A stretch of DNA of 64,000 nucleotides. Source: Pachyseris speciosa (lineage: Eukaryota > Cnidaria > Anthozoa > Scleractinia > Pachyseridae). The stretch spans positions 55,001 through 119,000 of the forward strand of contig JAEMWC010001007.1 of NCBI GenBank assembly GCA_016490735.1, written 5' to 3'. Shown in pieces: positions 33,400 through 43,800 of the stretch. How positions within the stretch are numbered: the first letter of the stretch is position 1; every line of letters begins with the position of its first letter. The notes below the pieces were generated by a model. The model saw only the letters and a program-made list of their open reading frames with translations, was not told the origin of the DNA and made no database searches. The position numbers and the translations under genes are program-made.

Positions 33400-33974
33400 G
33401 TGAAAACTTCTCAAATTATAACCCTCTGCTTATGTATTACCAAAATTATTATTCCAGGAAAGAAGAGGACGATTATACCAAAAAATTTAATGCACATGAC
33501 TTTTTCCCTGATAGTGTAGATGAGGCAAGGTTATAATATTGTATTATTGTGTCAGGCCATTGATTCATCAATGATATTTCAAGGAGAAACTCCTCTCCTG
33601 TCAGGGTTCATCAGATAAGAGGATTTGGCCTATATTGTCCTTCTTCACCCATGTGTCTTAATGGATACCATTCATTTGGAATTATAATGGTCAGACAAAC
33701 ATTCTATTCCTTAGTAACAATTTTATTATAGATGTTTGACTAGTTCATTCAGAGAAGTGGAGTTAGAGCTAGCAAATTATTAGACAAGCGCCTGTGAATC
33801 TTAATGACAAATGTAAAAATTTTGAGAAAATGAACAACACATTTTAGTCACTGTCAATTGCTGTATGGTATTTCATAACTGGCAATGGCAGTAGTACCAA
33901 AATGTCTTCATTCAAACTTAAAAGTGTTGTGTGTTTTCTTAGAATTATGTGATATAATGTAACTGTAATAGAAG

Positions 33975-34715
33975 ATTATGCAAAACTAAGGGGTAAAAAT
34001 TTTTAATTGTCAGAAGGTATCATCTGATGCCAATTGATATTTATTAATGAAAAATATATGTACACACCAATATGTTAATGTTAAATTTTTAAAGTTAAAC
34101 TCAAGGCTATTTAAACAGGTTCTGAATAAGTGCTAAAACTTTTCAGCAACTTTTAAGTCGCAAAATGCAAAATATTGTTACAAGAAATGTTATATCCACA
34201 ATGTACAACAATTGATATATTTAGTTGTGGGTTTTGAATGTATGAGGAATGGTATTTTTGGAAAAGGACCACGCAAAGATACAAAATTAGGTGAAATGAA
34301 TTTGATCAGTAATCCAAGAATGTTGAAGACACAAAAGTGTTGTGACTGTTTCCACAAAATTTAAGTGAACATTGTGCAAAATTAAAGGGTAAAAACTGAT
34401 AATTGTGTCAAGGTATTAACTGATCATTCTTCATTTGATATTTCTTAATTAAAAATATATGTATACACCAAGATGTTACTGTTAAACTTTTTTAAAGTTA
34501 AGGGTATTTAAAGATGTTCTGAATAAGTGCTAAATATGTTCAGTAACTTCCAGCCATAAACGCAAAATATTATTATACAAAATGTTATGTCAAAAATAGA
34601 TACATTTAGTAGTGGAGTTTGAATGTATTCAGGAGGAATGGTATTTTTGGAAAAAGGACCATGTAAAGGTACAAAATTAGGTGAAATGAATTTGATAACA
34701 CAAGGATGTTGAAAT
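33975..34715. repeat. Diverged ~389-bp tandem duplication in an intron
   Basis: Matching words repeat at about 389-bp spacing: AAAAATATATGTA.ACACCA, TTCTGAATAAGTGCTAAA, GGAATGGTATTTTTGGAAAA (34246 and 34635) and ACAAAATTAGGTGAAATGAA. Copies differ by many substitutions and indels, so this is an old duplication. Confidence 0.8.
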
Positions 34716-35253
34716 GAATGTGTACTTAGTAGGAATAGGTCGGACTAACAATTTAAGGAAAAACCTTTTTATAATGAATATTTTGACAATTTAGGGTTAT
34801 TTTTGGAGTGCTGAAGGAGAAAATGCTAGTATTGTTAAGGGCTGTTTATAAAAGTGTGGGAGACAAGGATATTGTTAATGATGTTGTCAGGAAAGGAAAT
34901 ATAGCAACTGTCATGTAACATTATTTTTTTATGATTCAAATGCATTGCGTTAGTGAGACATGTTTAGTAATAAAATTATTATTGTTCAACCATGTTTGAT
35001 GTTGTTACTTTGATTCAATAATACTTTCGTAAGCCTTTGTGCCGGCAGTTTTGAGCAATGTTGATCACTCTTCTGGTAAACCCATTTCAAATCACTTTGT
35101 AAAAGTGTTGTTCACATCATTAAATGTTCAGGTTTCATAATATCCCTCAACACATATCTAACTGAACTCAATTATTAAAATCACATAATTGGAGTTGCTA
35201 TCTTGGTTCTCATGTGCTGCTAGCATGCCAGTGTTAACAGCTTCAGAATGGCA

Positions 35254-35448
35254 GGGCTAAAGTACAGGTCACATTCCACAGGTCACAGGTATGGGTTAAT
35301 TGATTGGTAACCAAGCCAAACATTTTCTCCTCAATCTAAAACAATTTTGGATAGTGACTAGGGCTAGGAGACACTTTTGGGCTTCTTTATGTATCTTTAG
35401 CACAGTGACCTGTATGTTGACCTGTGGAATGTGACCTGTACTTAGCCC
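35254..35448. mobile_element. 195-bp hairpin MITE
   Basis: GGGCTAAAGTACAGGTCACA..TTCCACAGGTCA at 35254 pairs with TGACCTGTGGAA..TGTGACCTGTACTTAGCCC ending at 35448. Inverted repeats are about 33 bp. A smaller copy of the word GTGACCTGTATGTTGACC lies inside the right end. It is non-coding. Confidence 0.85.
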
Positions 35449-35845
35449 CTTTGACTTCATGCACAAATTTAACCCACTTATCCTATGCGACTTCACCCTA
35501 TGTATTTGATGAGTGATTAGTGATGATGCTCTTCTTTTGCAATAAAAGGAGAGTAAAATGTTAACTTGACAAGGTCATGTTTGCTGCCACAATATTCTAA
35601 GCACAATATTCTGTAGCAGCACTGTCGGTCCTTCTAAGGACACCTCTCAGTAGATGTTCCCATGCACTAGACCAGTGTTGGAGACAATACTGGTGGCTTA
35701 TTGCATGCATAGCAGAACATGAGAACAAAGCATTAGTCGCAAATGCTTACCTTGTTCAAGGGTGTTATTTGGAAGGGGTCATTATTGCTTAATGTATGCC
35801 GAGTATGTTGACTAAATTGGCTGCAACTGCAAAAATTATTTTTAG

Positions 35846-35953
35846 GTTATAAGATTACACCATACAGAGATCTCAAAAGGCCATCTGGACTGAAGAGGTC
35901 TTCCTCACTACGAACCCCACGTGGTCGACGAGACAGTGGTTCTAATGAATCAG
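35846..35953 (+). CDS. DCLK: DCLK exon 5: basic linker
   Basis: Acceptor AAAATTATTTTTAG, 108 nt, phase 1 to phase 1, donor TCAG|GTAAAG. It encodes YKITPYRDLKRPSGLKRSSS followed by LRTPRGRRDSGSNES. Strongly basic and Ser-rich. Confidence 0.75.
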
Positions 35954-36579
35954 GTAAAGCTGCAACTGAACACCCTTTTTTGCATGACTTGTCAACCTTA
36001 GTGACAACAACATCTTTGTTGTACCAATGAACTTTTAAGATATTTCCATAACAGTATTATAGCATATTGTGTCATTTCATTTTATTCATTTGCAGCACCT
36101 AAGAGGTGACAATGAACTGATAAATATGCATATAAAATGACAGAACTGCTGATTACTGGGTATACCAGTGGCGAGGAGGCCCAAAAGAAACTATCAAGCT
36201 CACCGATATTTAAACATCCTCAAAAAATAAATATTCTCTTTCCAGTTAAACCTTAAAACTTGTAGTTCAACTATAGTCAATTGAAACTAAAGCCTTTTGA
36301 CCGAAATGCTTATGTTTAGAAAAGAAATATAAAACCTAGAATTACTTTTAATCCTGGGCTACTGAGAACCAGGTTCATGATGACATGACATAAGGAAAAA
36401 TTTACGATTTAACAAGATTTGATAGCCTTAAATTGAAAGTAGAATTTATTAAACAGGAGCTGATAAAAAGAAAGACTCTGACCTTTTGTTTAATGATTGG
36501 TAAGTTAGTTGTTGTCAGACAATGCATAAAGAATGATTATCATTATAAAAGTTCCTTCATAAACCTTGAATGTTTTCAG

Positions 36580-36627
36580 GTGGCCACACACCCTCTCGTG
36601 ATCGCCAAGTGCGGCGCTCAGCTTCAG
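36580..36627 (+). CDS. DCLK: DCLK exon 6: 48-nt microexon
   Basis: Acceptor GAATGTTTTCAG, phase 1 to phase 1, donor TTCAG|GTAAAA. It encodes GHTPSRDRQVRRSAS. The length is a multiple of three, so it can be skipped without a frame change. Confidence 0.7.
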
Positions 36628-37068
36628 GTAAAAATGAAAACAGAGCCAAGTGATATTTTAAAAGTTTAAACTTTTCATAATCAGTGGAACACCAATAACA
36701 ATTTTGACTTCTTTGTCCTCAACAACATGTGGAATTTTAAGGTGACTTTATATTGAATTTTAAAGTGAAGAGTAAGGTAAAAGAATTTCCAAAACAATTT
36801 TTTTACTTTAGTGTGTGATGTGACAATGAACTGAGAGTAATTAGTCAACTGGTAAATTGAACAAACAGCCATTCAGTACAAGAGTACAAGTTTCAAGAGA
36901 TCACGTTTCAAGTTATAAAGTAAATAGCAAATGTTAGGCAATAAACTTAAATGATGTTCAATGTTTTTAGATTACTAAATGCAATTAAATTTTATAGTCA
37001 TTGGTGTTGTTTTAATGACTGTTTTACTGTTGGTATTTCAGTATACTTTGTACTTTATGTTTTTGTAG

Positions 37069-37133
37069 TTAAGAGTGCGAGCAAGGATAGAGGACTGGAT
37101 CGAGGAATGAGTCCCGCTCACTCAGCCAACAGG
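37069..37133 (+). CDS. DCLK: DCLK exon 7: linker
   Basis: Acceptor TATGTTTTTGTAG, 65 nt, phase 1 to phase 0. It encodes VKSASKDRGLDRGMSPAHSA then NR. The donor AGG|GTACAT is weak. Confidence 0.65.
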
Positions 37134-37673
37134 GTACATTTTGCTCTGTTTGGAATTTTCTAGTTTCCAGGATCATGAAATGATGCACACATGTGTGGGT
37201 GAATGGGAATAGTGTATTATTTAATTTTATTTTTACAGCAGGTTATTAAAAAAACAGGCAAACAAACAACATGAAGATGTGGTTTGTTTTATTGCTCCTT
37301 TTGGAATTTTCCAGTTTCCAGGAAATTGAAATGATGCATGTGTACATCTTTGGTGGATTGTTTTTTAGTTTCTCACTGTAAGCTAATTGAAAAAACGAGA
37401 AGATGTAGATGCTTTTAGTGCCCCCTTGTACATGTTGCAGTCAACAACTGATATAAAACAGAAGATTCTCAGAGGAAGTGCGCTAAACACTGAGGTTATT
37501 TAACCGTTGCTGATTAATGCACCAAGAGCTAAATTTGAACAGGATGCACAAGGTGTATGGGTCAAGAACTCTAATCCCTCTCAAACCTCAATCCCTTCTT
37601 TTTTTTTTATTTAAGTTGTAATTTGAGTTAAGATTTCTTTATTATTAATAAAAATTTACGTTGTGTTCCTCAG

Positions 37674-37695
37674 GTGAATGGACACAGTGCAAGAT
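37674..37695 (+). CDS. DCLK: DCLK exon 8: 22-nt microexon
   Basis: Acceptor TGTGTTCCTCAG, 22 nt (VNGHSAR plus one base), donor AGAT|GTAAGT, phase 0 to phase 1. Both flanking sites are strong despite the tiny size. Confidence 0.6.
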
Positions 37696-37786
37696 GTAAG
37701 TTTTGTTTGTATGGCAACTGTTAATATTATTTCTTGTCACAGTTTCATTAGACAGCTTTAAGAGAATAACATTGTAATTTATACCT

Positions 37787-37866
37787 CTCTATCATCATCA
37801 TCATTCATCATTATTGTAGTCATTGTCATCATCATCATTTATCGTCATCATCATCATTATCATTAT
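37787..37866. repeat. Imperfect (ATC)n microsatellite in intron 8
   Basis: Runs of ATCATCATC interrupted by ATTATTG and GTC lie about 30 bp upstream of the next exon's acceptor. Confidence 0.85.
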
Positions 37867-37893
37867 TAATTGGAAATTTTCCTTTGATGGCAG

Positions 37894-37931
37894 CTGGTGC
37901 AAAATCTCCACCTGGATCATCTGGGAGAAGG
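37894..37931 (+). CDS. DCLK: DCLK exon 9: 38-nt microexon
   Basis: Acceptor CCTTTGATGGCAG, phase 1 to phase 0, donor AAGG|GTTAGT. It encodes (S)GAKSPPGSSGRR, resembling the SPSP-rich segments of DCX and DCLK linkers. Confidence 0.65.
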
Positions 37932-38289
37932 GTTAGTAAAAAGAAAAATGTCTTATTTTAATTTGACAAAGATGAACTTTGTCTACTGAACAACTGAGTC
38001 GAGGATGACAAAGTGGTTGTATGTAACTTACATGATCTCCATCCTGGGAGCTTTTCCAACAAGAAAATAAGCAGAGACAGCCATGGAACAAACAATATTG
38101 CTGATAGTATATGTTAGATAGCTTTCCTTGATCAAATTATGGTTGTTTATTAGTATTAACATACTGCTTATTATTAAAAGTTAGATGTTTTTGCTCAACT
38201 TGGTTTTGGTTTCTGTGGTTTGATTAAAGAAGAATCAGCATGATTATTTTTAAGGGGTTAATATTTAGTATAATTTATTTTTTTTGTAG

Positions 38290-38327
38290 ACTCCAAACAC
38301 TGGCCATTCTCAGCCAAATGAAGAGTT
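38290..38327 (+). CDS. DCLK: DCLK exon 10: 38-nt microexon
   Basis: Acceptor TTTTTTTTGTAG, phase 0 to phase 2, donor GTT|GTAAGT. It encodes TPNTGHSQPNEE plus two bases. Confidence 0.65.
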
Positions 38328-38744
38328 GTAAGTTATAATGCTGTCTTGGTGGTTAAAAGTATCAAGAATATTTGAGCATATCTTTTCTTTCATTCCTGTA
38401 ATAGAAATAAGAATGGAAATATGCTTTATAAAATTAGAACCTGTTTTCGTGGAGGTAGGCGAACCTGGTAAGCCAGTTATCTCGGTGTATGCGGGGCTCA
38501 CTTTGTTGTCATAGTCTTTTTTTGTTTACATATGTTTACATATGTGGGTGGGTGGGTTGGCCCACTTTCTGAGATCTTGGTGTTGAGTTGTGGGATCTTA
38601 GACAGATGTTGAAAAAATTTGGGTAATATCACAGCCTACTAACCATGCTGTAAATGGTCTTTGAGCATGCATGAATATGTGTGAACAAAGATGCCAAAGT
38701 GAGCACTTGACCAACTCCAGTTCAGATTGAGATGTACATCAATT

Positions 38745-38930
38745 AAGCAATATACCACAAGTTTCTATGGTTTATAGGCTGATAAACCACGCGGGATGTT
38801 GGAAGAACAGTGGAAGAATTTGTATATCATGAGCTACAGACGAGTGATTTACAGATTCTTCAAGTGTTCTTCCAACATCCCAAGTGGTTTATCATGTCTA
38901 TGAACCTCAGAAACTTGTGGCATATTGCTT
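38745..38930. mobile_element. 186-bp hairpin MITE in intron 10
   Basis: AAGCAATATACCACAAGTTT at 38745 pairs with AAACTTGTGGCATATTGCTT ending at 38930. Pairing continues through TGATAAACCAC..GGGATGTTGGAAGAACA on both sides. The long imperfect inverted repeats cover most of the element. Confidence 0.85.
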
Positions 38931-39405
38931 TTATATAATAATTCAGAAGACAGAAGAAATTTCCATGAGATTACTGGAACAATAACCCATAGCTGATTGA
39001 CCAATCAGAGTGTGTGCATTAATTTGGTTTTTATATAATACAAAATAAGATGCAGGCTGCTTTCCTGTTCCTCATTCTTACTTGACTGGCCAACCCTCAT
39101 AAATTGTATATATAAGCACTTAGAAAATAGCCAAAGAAATATTTTTCAAGCAAGGGTTAGTTAATCTATAAATTTGCTATAATTATATTGCTAACTAGAA
39201 CATATGAATTTACCATTTGTTGCACTTAGTAAATGTTTGGAGAAGTACAGGTGGGTCTTAGAGGTCTTAGTTTTGAAGAACTCAGGAACATGTAACATAG
39301 AATGTCTTCACTGTATTTTATCTTTTTACCTCTAATTGTGCTGTTACGTTTAGTGCAGTGTTGAAAATTACTTCAACAATGAACAACGATTTTTATTTGA
39401 AACAG

Positions 39406-39446
39406 GTACCCAGCAAATGTCTTTGAGAAGGAGTCACCAGATGCAG
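39406..39446 (+). CDS. DCLK: DCLK exon 11: alternative-splicing hub
   Basis: Acceptor ATTTGAAACAG, 41 nt, phase 2 to phase 1, donor GCAG|GTGAGA. It encodes (L)YPANVFEKESPDA. Its phase-1 end fits three acceptors downstream: the CaaX exon at 40097, the optional exon at 47263 and the kinase exon at 47632. Confidence 0.7.
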
Positions 39447-40096
39447 GTGAGAGTTTCACCAGAAATTAAGATAAATTATATCCAAGATCATGCCTCATTT
39501 GTAGGAAATATAGACACCAAGGCACCAAGAAAGGCTTGAAAAGGATCCATTCCAGCTGTAAATATATCAAAGTGATTTTCTGCTTGATTCGATAATTGAA
39601 AGCATGTGTTTTTGTTTCACTACACAAACCTCTAAAAATTTCATTTGTGTTCTTTAAGTGTCTGTATTTCCCTCAAGAAGTTAAAATGAAATATATCTAG
39701 AAATGCATATTTGCTATATAAAATTTTAAAAGATATCAAGTTTAAATATCCTCAATGCCATTCTAAAGGACAAAGTTGACCTGTCACACAATTTAAAGAT
39801 TTCTTTTTACACTATGGATGTAAAGATTTTCCCCTTTCTTACTTAAGAAGCTGTTTAACTTTACTATGTTAAGTCTTGCTTATTTTGTATAAAGCACAGT
39901 AAAAAAGTAAACACACTCGGCCTTCAGTTTGTAGATAGACTAATAGTGTTGGAAACATTAATTAGCACCAACACAGCAGACTCTACTAAGATGAATGATA
40001 AAACACAAATGCCGAATGGATTGCCACTTTCCATATCCTGGTGTGAGGCCTGAGTCAAGGTTAAAATACTTAGACAAGTTTTCATGCCTTACACAG

Positions 40097-40821
40097 CTTG
40101 GAGAAAGGGAGCTCCGAAGAAAGTCATTAGGAAACCCAAAGCAAAGCCTGCCCCTTCAACAAGCAACAAGTTTTATTCCACTGTGTGGCTTAGCGATTAT
40201 GACTCTGAACCAGATAAAAAATTAGAATTCATAGCAAGTAGAGGGACTACACCCTCCAGCAGTCATGTGAACACACCACATAGTAGCCGACCGACATCAC
40301 CTTTTAGTAGCCAACTTTCCTCTCCATTCAGTAGTCGACCAAATACACCTTCGCTGTTCTCAAAGTTTGAGGATGAAGATTCAGGCTTGCATTCAGAAAA
40401 TGATAAATCATATGAGGAAATAATGGGTCCAAGGAAAAAACTACATCGCACATTAAGTTTGCCAGACGCAGAGCTAAATCAGCTTCGTGCAAAAGATTTG
40501 CAAGAAAGGTTTACAACGCTGCAATTAGAACAAGAAAACAGAGAACTGAAAAAATTAACTGTTGAACTGCAAGAAGCTTTAGAGAAGCTAGAGGAAAGAG
40601 TAAACTGTTTGCAAAGTGTTGAACATGACAGTTTAGATGAAGCAGCTACATATTCCGTTAAACATAACACCAATTTACAATGTTCATTTGAAGATAATTA
40701 TGATAGATTTTCTCATCCTGACAGTTTACCTCAATTATTGAAGAAAAGGTCCAAAAGTGATGTAGATTTACATGCAAGGAGAAGACACAAAAGAGATAAT
40801 GCTACGTGTTGTGTCAGCTAG
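40097..40821 (+). CDS. DCLK: DCLK alternative terminal exon with coiled coil and CaaX box
   Basis: Acceptor TTTTCATGCCTTACACAG ends at 40096. Entering in phase 1 from exon 11 gives ESPDA|AWRKGAPKKV and an open frame of about 240 codons to TAG. Features in order are a basic stretch (KKVIRKPKAKP), Ser/Pro repeats (SSRPTSPFSSQLSSPFSS), an acidic patch, and a heptad-rich coiled coil (QLRAKDLQERFTTLQLEQEN, then RELKKLTVELQEALEKLEER). A polybasic end (HARRRHKRD) leads to a C-terminal CCVS. C-a-a-X with X = Ser is the farnesyltransferase signal, and a basic run before it is the usual membrane-targeting helper. The isoform would carry doublecortin domains but no kinase. A separate gene starting at ATG 40084 is the alternative; the perfect phase match favours an isoform. 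Confidence 0.7.
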
Positions 40822-43800
40822 TTAAAAGAAAAAAATGAATTGCTTAATTTATATCAGTGTATAGAGGGTTTTTTAACGATAAATTGCAACAGTGCACGAT
40901 GTGAAATACTTGCAGACTCAAACCACAAAAGAAAAAGTGTCACAAAAAGAATTGTTTGATGATGCCTTAAAACTTTCAAAGATGTTTCCCATAACTTTTA
41001 CAGTTTTGATTATTGTTGACAAACCACTGACTCGTTTTACTGCAATACCTCACAGCTGAACGAATTATGAAACTGTTATCACCTGAGCACCCATCAATTC
41101 CACACCGCTGTGTATTGTTTCATAACAAGCATGGAGACCAGAGTGAATGGAACCTCATCAAGGAATTTCTTTCTGGAACACAAATAAAGTAGACAGCAAA
41201 AATTGCTCTGATTCTCTTGTTTTAGTCAAATGTCATCGGCAAGACAGATCTTGTTTTTGTAACAATTCGGTGATAGGCTTCAAAAACTACTCTGTTTCCT
41301 TGGTTTAAGTTATCAAATATGTTTTGGTTTTGCTTGTTGCAAGTTCATTGGAAAAATAAGGTTTTCAGTACAAACCCTACTTAATCAGCATAAAATTTCT
41401 TTCAAACAAGTGCAGAAGTAGGAAATGTGGCCAGTATTGCGCAATGTTAAAAACACCATATGCACTAACCCAAATGTAAGTTAGAGAATATTGTGCATGA
41501 ACTTCATTATTGCAATTAATTGGCATGATTTTGGATGAGGTCTGAGTCTTCACACAGCTTTTTTAGATGGAGTTTGTCTTTTTAAGGCAAATGACTTAAT
41601 TAGTTATTATTTCTGATGAAAAAAGCTAGAGTTGGAAACCGGGTTGTGACAAAAGTTCAATAGTTTTAATAATTTATTTTAATTGTCATTTTTAAACAAA
41701 ACACAAGGCTGAGCTTGAAATATAAATTGAAAATCAGAGACATGTGGATTGCTTAATACAGAAAGAGTACTTACGACTTGAGTTCAAGCCATCTTTAAAT
41801 GTATAATAATCCATAAATTCTTTTATCTTTTTTTAATGATATTATGATCTGAATTAACTGTTAATCATAAACCACCTTTAAATATAAAAAAAGATGTTCT
41901 TTTGTGTTGTAAGAGCATACGTACTTGTGCATTCAAGCTGTAAATAACAGTTTTATTTTACCAATAAAATGTGCCCCAAGCATTAATTTTGTGTTTGATT
42001 TGATTTTTTTAATCCAGAACCAGCTTCTGTAAACATCTGTTAATTATAATAGTGAATATGTTTTTTACTGTGTGACAGGCCAACTAAGTCTTTAGCATGG
42101 AAGCATATACATCAAATTAATGCCCATTTTTTCATGTTCAATTGTACATTAAAGTATCTTATATGGCTATTTTCGCAACAAGTTACTATGTAATTTAACA
42201 TTACTTGTTTACCTTTAAAATTTACCTGATTTAATATGTACAAGAAGTGTGTTGCATGTTGGTGTTCACAGAAAACCCTTGGTCGTCACCTACACATAAT
42301 TCACCGTTGTTGCGCAGTTAGATTGACTTAATTTGAATGCTTACAGCACCACCTGTCACACACTAAAAACACGACTTTGAATGTTTGCAAAAGCTGTTGA
42401 AGGATACTATATCTGTGTTTTTAATTGTTTGAGTGAGTAGCATTATGGAATATTCAGTGCACTTACAGGTAACAAAATATTGGGAGTGCGACAGAGTAGG
42501 ATTAGTGTGACTGTTGGTTGGATGGTATTTTCATATTAATAAATATTTGGAACAAAGTAAACTTGCAAAAACGGAAAATAAAACAGAGCTGGTTTAGTCA
42601 ATCACAAACTCTTGATGGAAGTGCTAATTAATATACAAACAGCATAGAAAACAAAAATGTATCGCAAATTGTACTACTCTCTAAACACACTTATTATGCA
42701 GTCTCCTGTCTCACCCCAAATCCATGCTTTGAATACAGCTTGCCATTGAATTGGGATTGAATTAACTGAGGTTTTCCACAAAATGAAAATATTTGGTTAT
42801 GTGCACAAAGTGTGCTTGCAGCCAACAAAGTGTATAGCATTGATGGGACTCTGAACTTGTGTATATTAAGACGGAATGGATTTCTGGTAATTGTTATCTA
42901 ACATTTACAAACCAAGAGGAGCATTTCAGCCAAATATTTTTTTCTCTGTTGGTACATGTAGGATATGCGCTCATATAACATAAATATTGAACAAATCATA
43001 GTTGGCAATTGCTTCATATCCACACATGGTCTGCGTAATTAAAGGACAGCTGTCACTAATTCTTGAAGTAAGTGGGGGTATGTGAGAATTCCTGCTGTTT
43101 TGGTATAGCCAATACATTGTTTTTCTATGAAAGTTGCCAGGAGTGTAACTCAAAATATCTGGTGCAAACCCCTGACCACTGAACCTTAATGGTAGTGCTA
43201 ACCGGTTATTATCTGTGTTTGAATGGTATTTTTTTCTGCTCTACTGGGTCAAGTATTCATTTCTTATGTCATATCTTGGTTTTGAAGTTACATCATTGGA
43301 GAACACTGCTGTTTATTCCCATGACATTGTTTTATTTCTTTTCAATCCACTTTCCTTGGACTTACATTCTTTCTAAAGTAAACTGCATTCTTATTTTGTC
43401 TTGATGTTGGCATATCCTCACTCGTCCTTCCATCTTTTTTTGTCAACAAATGTGAAACACTGAGGCCTTAGCTTGCAGTAAATTCTCAGGTCCTGGTATA
43501 TTTTCTTCTGATTAAAATTTGCAAGGAGCTCTCCCCAAAAGCCACACTTCTCTTGTTTTATTGGGCCAGTTTTATATCACAAAATAAAGTAAGGTCAACA
43601 TTTTGAGTGAGATTTTGATTGCCCTGTTTCTAAGAAAATTATTAAACTTGTTGTTGATGGTTGTTTCAGCATAAAAGAAGGTTCTCGTCATTTCAGTTGA
43701 AAAAGTAATAGAATTAAGTTTACTTGGTGAACTCCTTATGCAATTTGGAAGTACCAGTGAAGAGCATAAATTTGCCATGTTTAATAAAAAAAAATTATAC

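Larger units (their letters stand above)
33400..35845 (+). other. DCLK intron 4
   Basis: This 2.4-kb AT-rich intron contains a diverged direct duplication (33975-34715) and a hairpin MITE (35254-35448). No genes are present. Confidence 0.65.

Noticed and set aside
36096..36105. 10-nt microexon (CACCTAAGAG) between good-looking AG and GTGAC sites
   Set aside because: Including it shifts phase so that the next exon (36580) meets a stop quickly. The join 35953 to 36580 keeps frame without it.
40084..40096. ATG at 40084 as the start of an independent gene
   Set aside because: The exact acceptor at 40096 and phase match with the DCLK exon at 39406-39446 make an alternative last exon more likely, though an internal promoter is not excluded.
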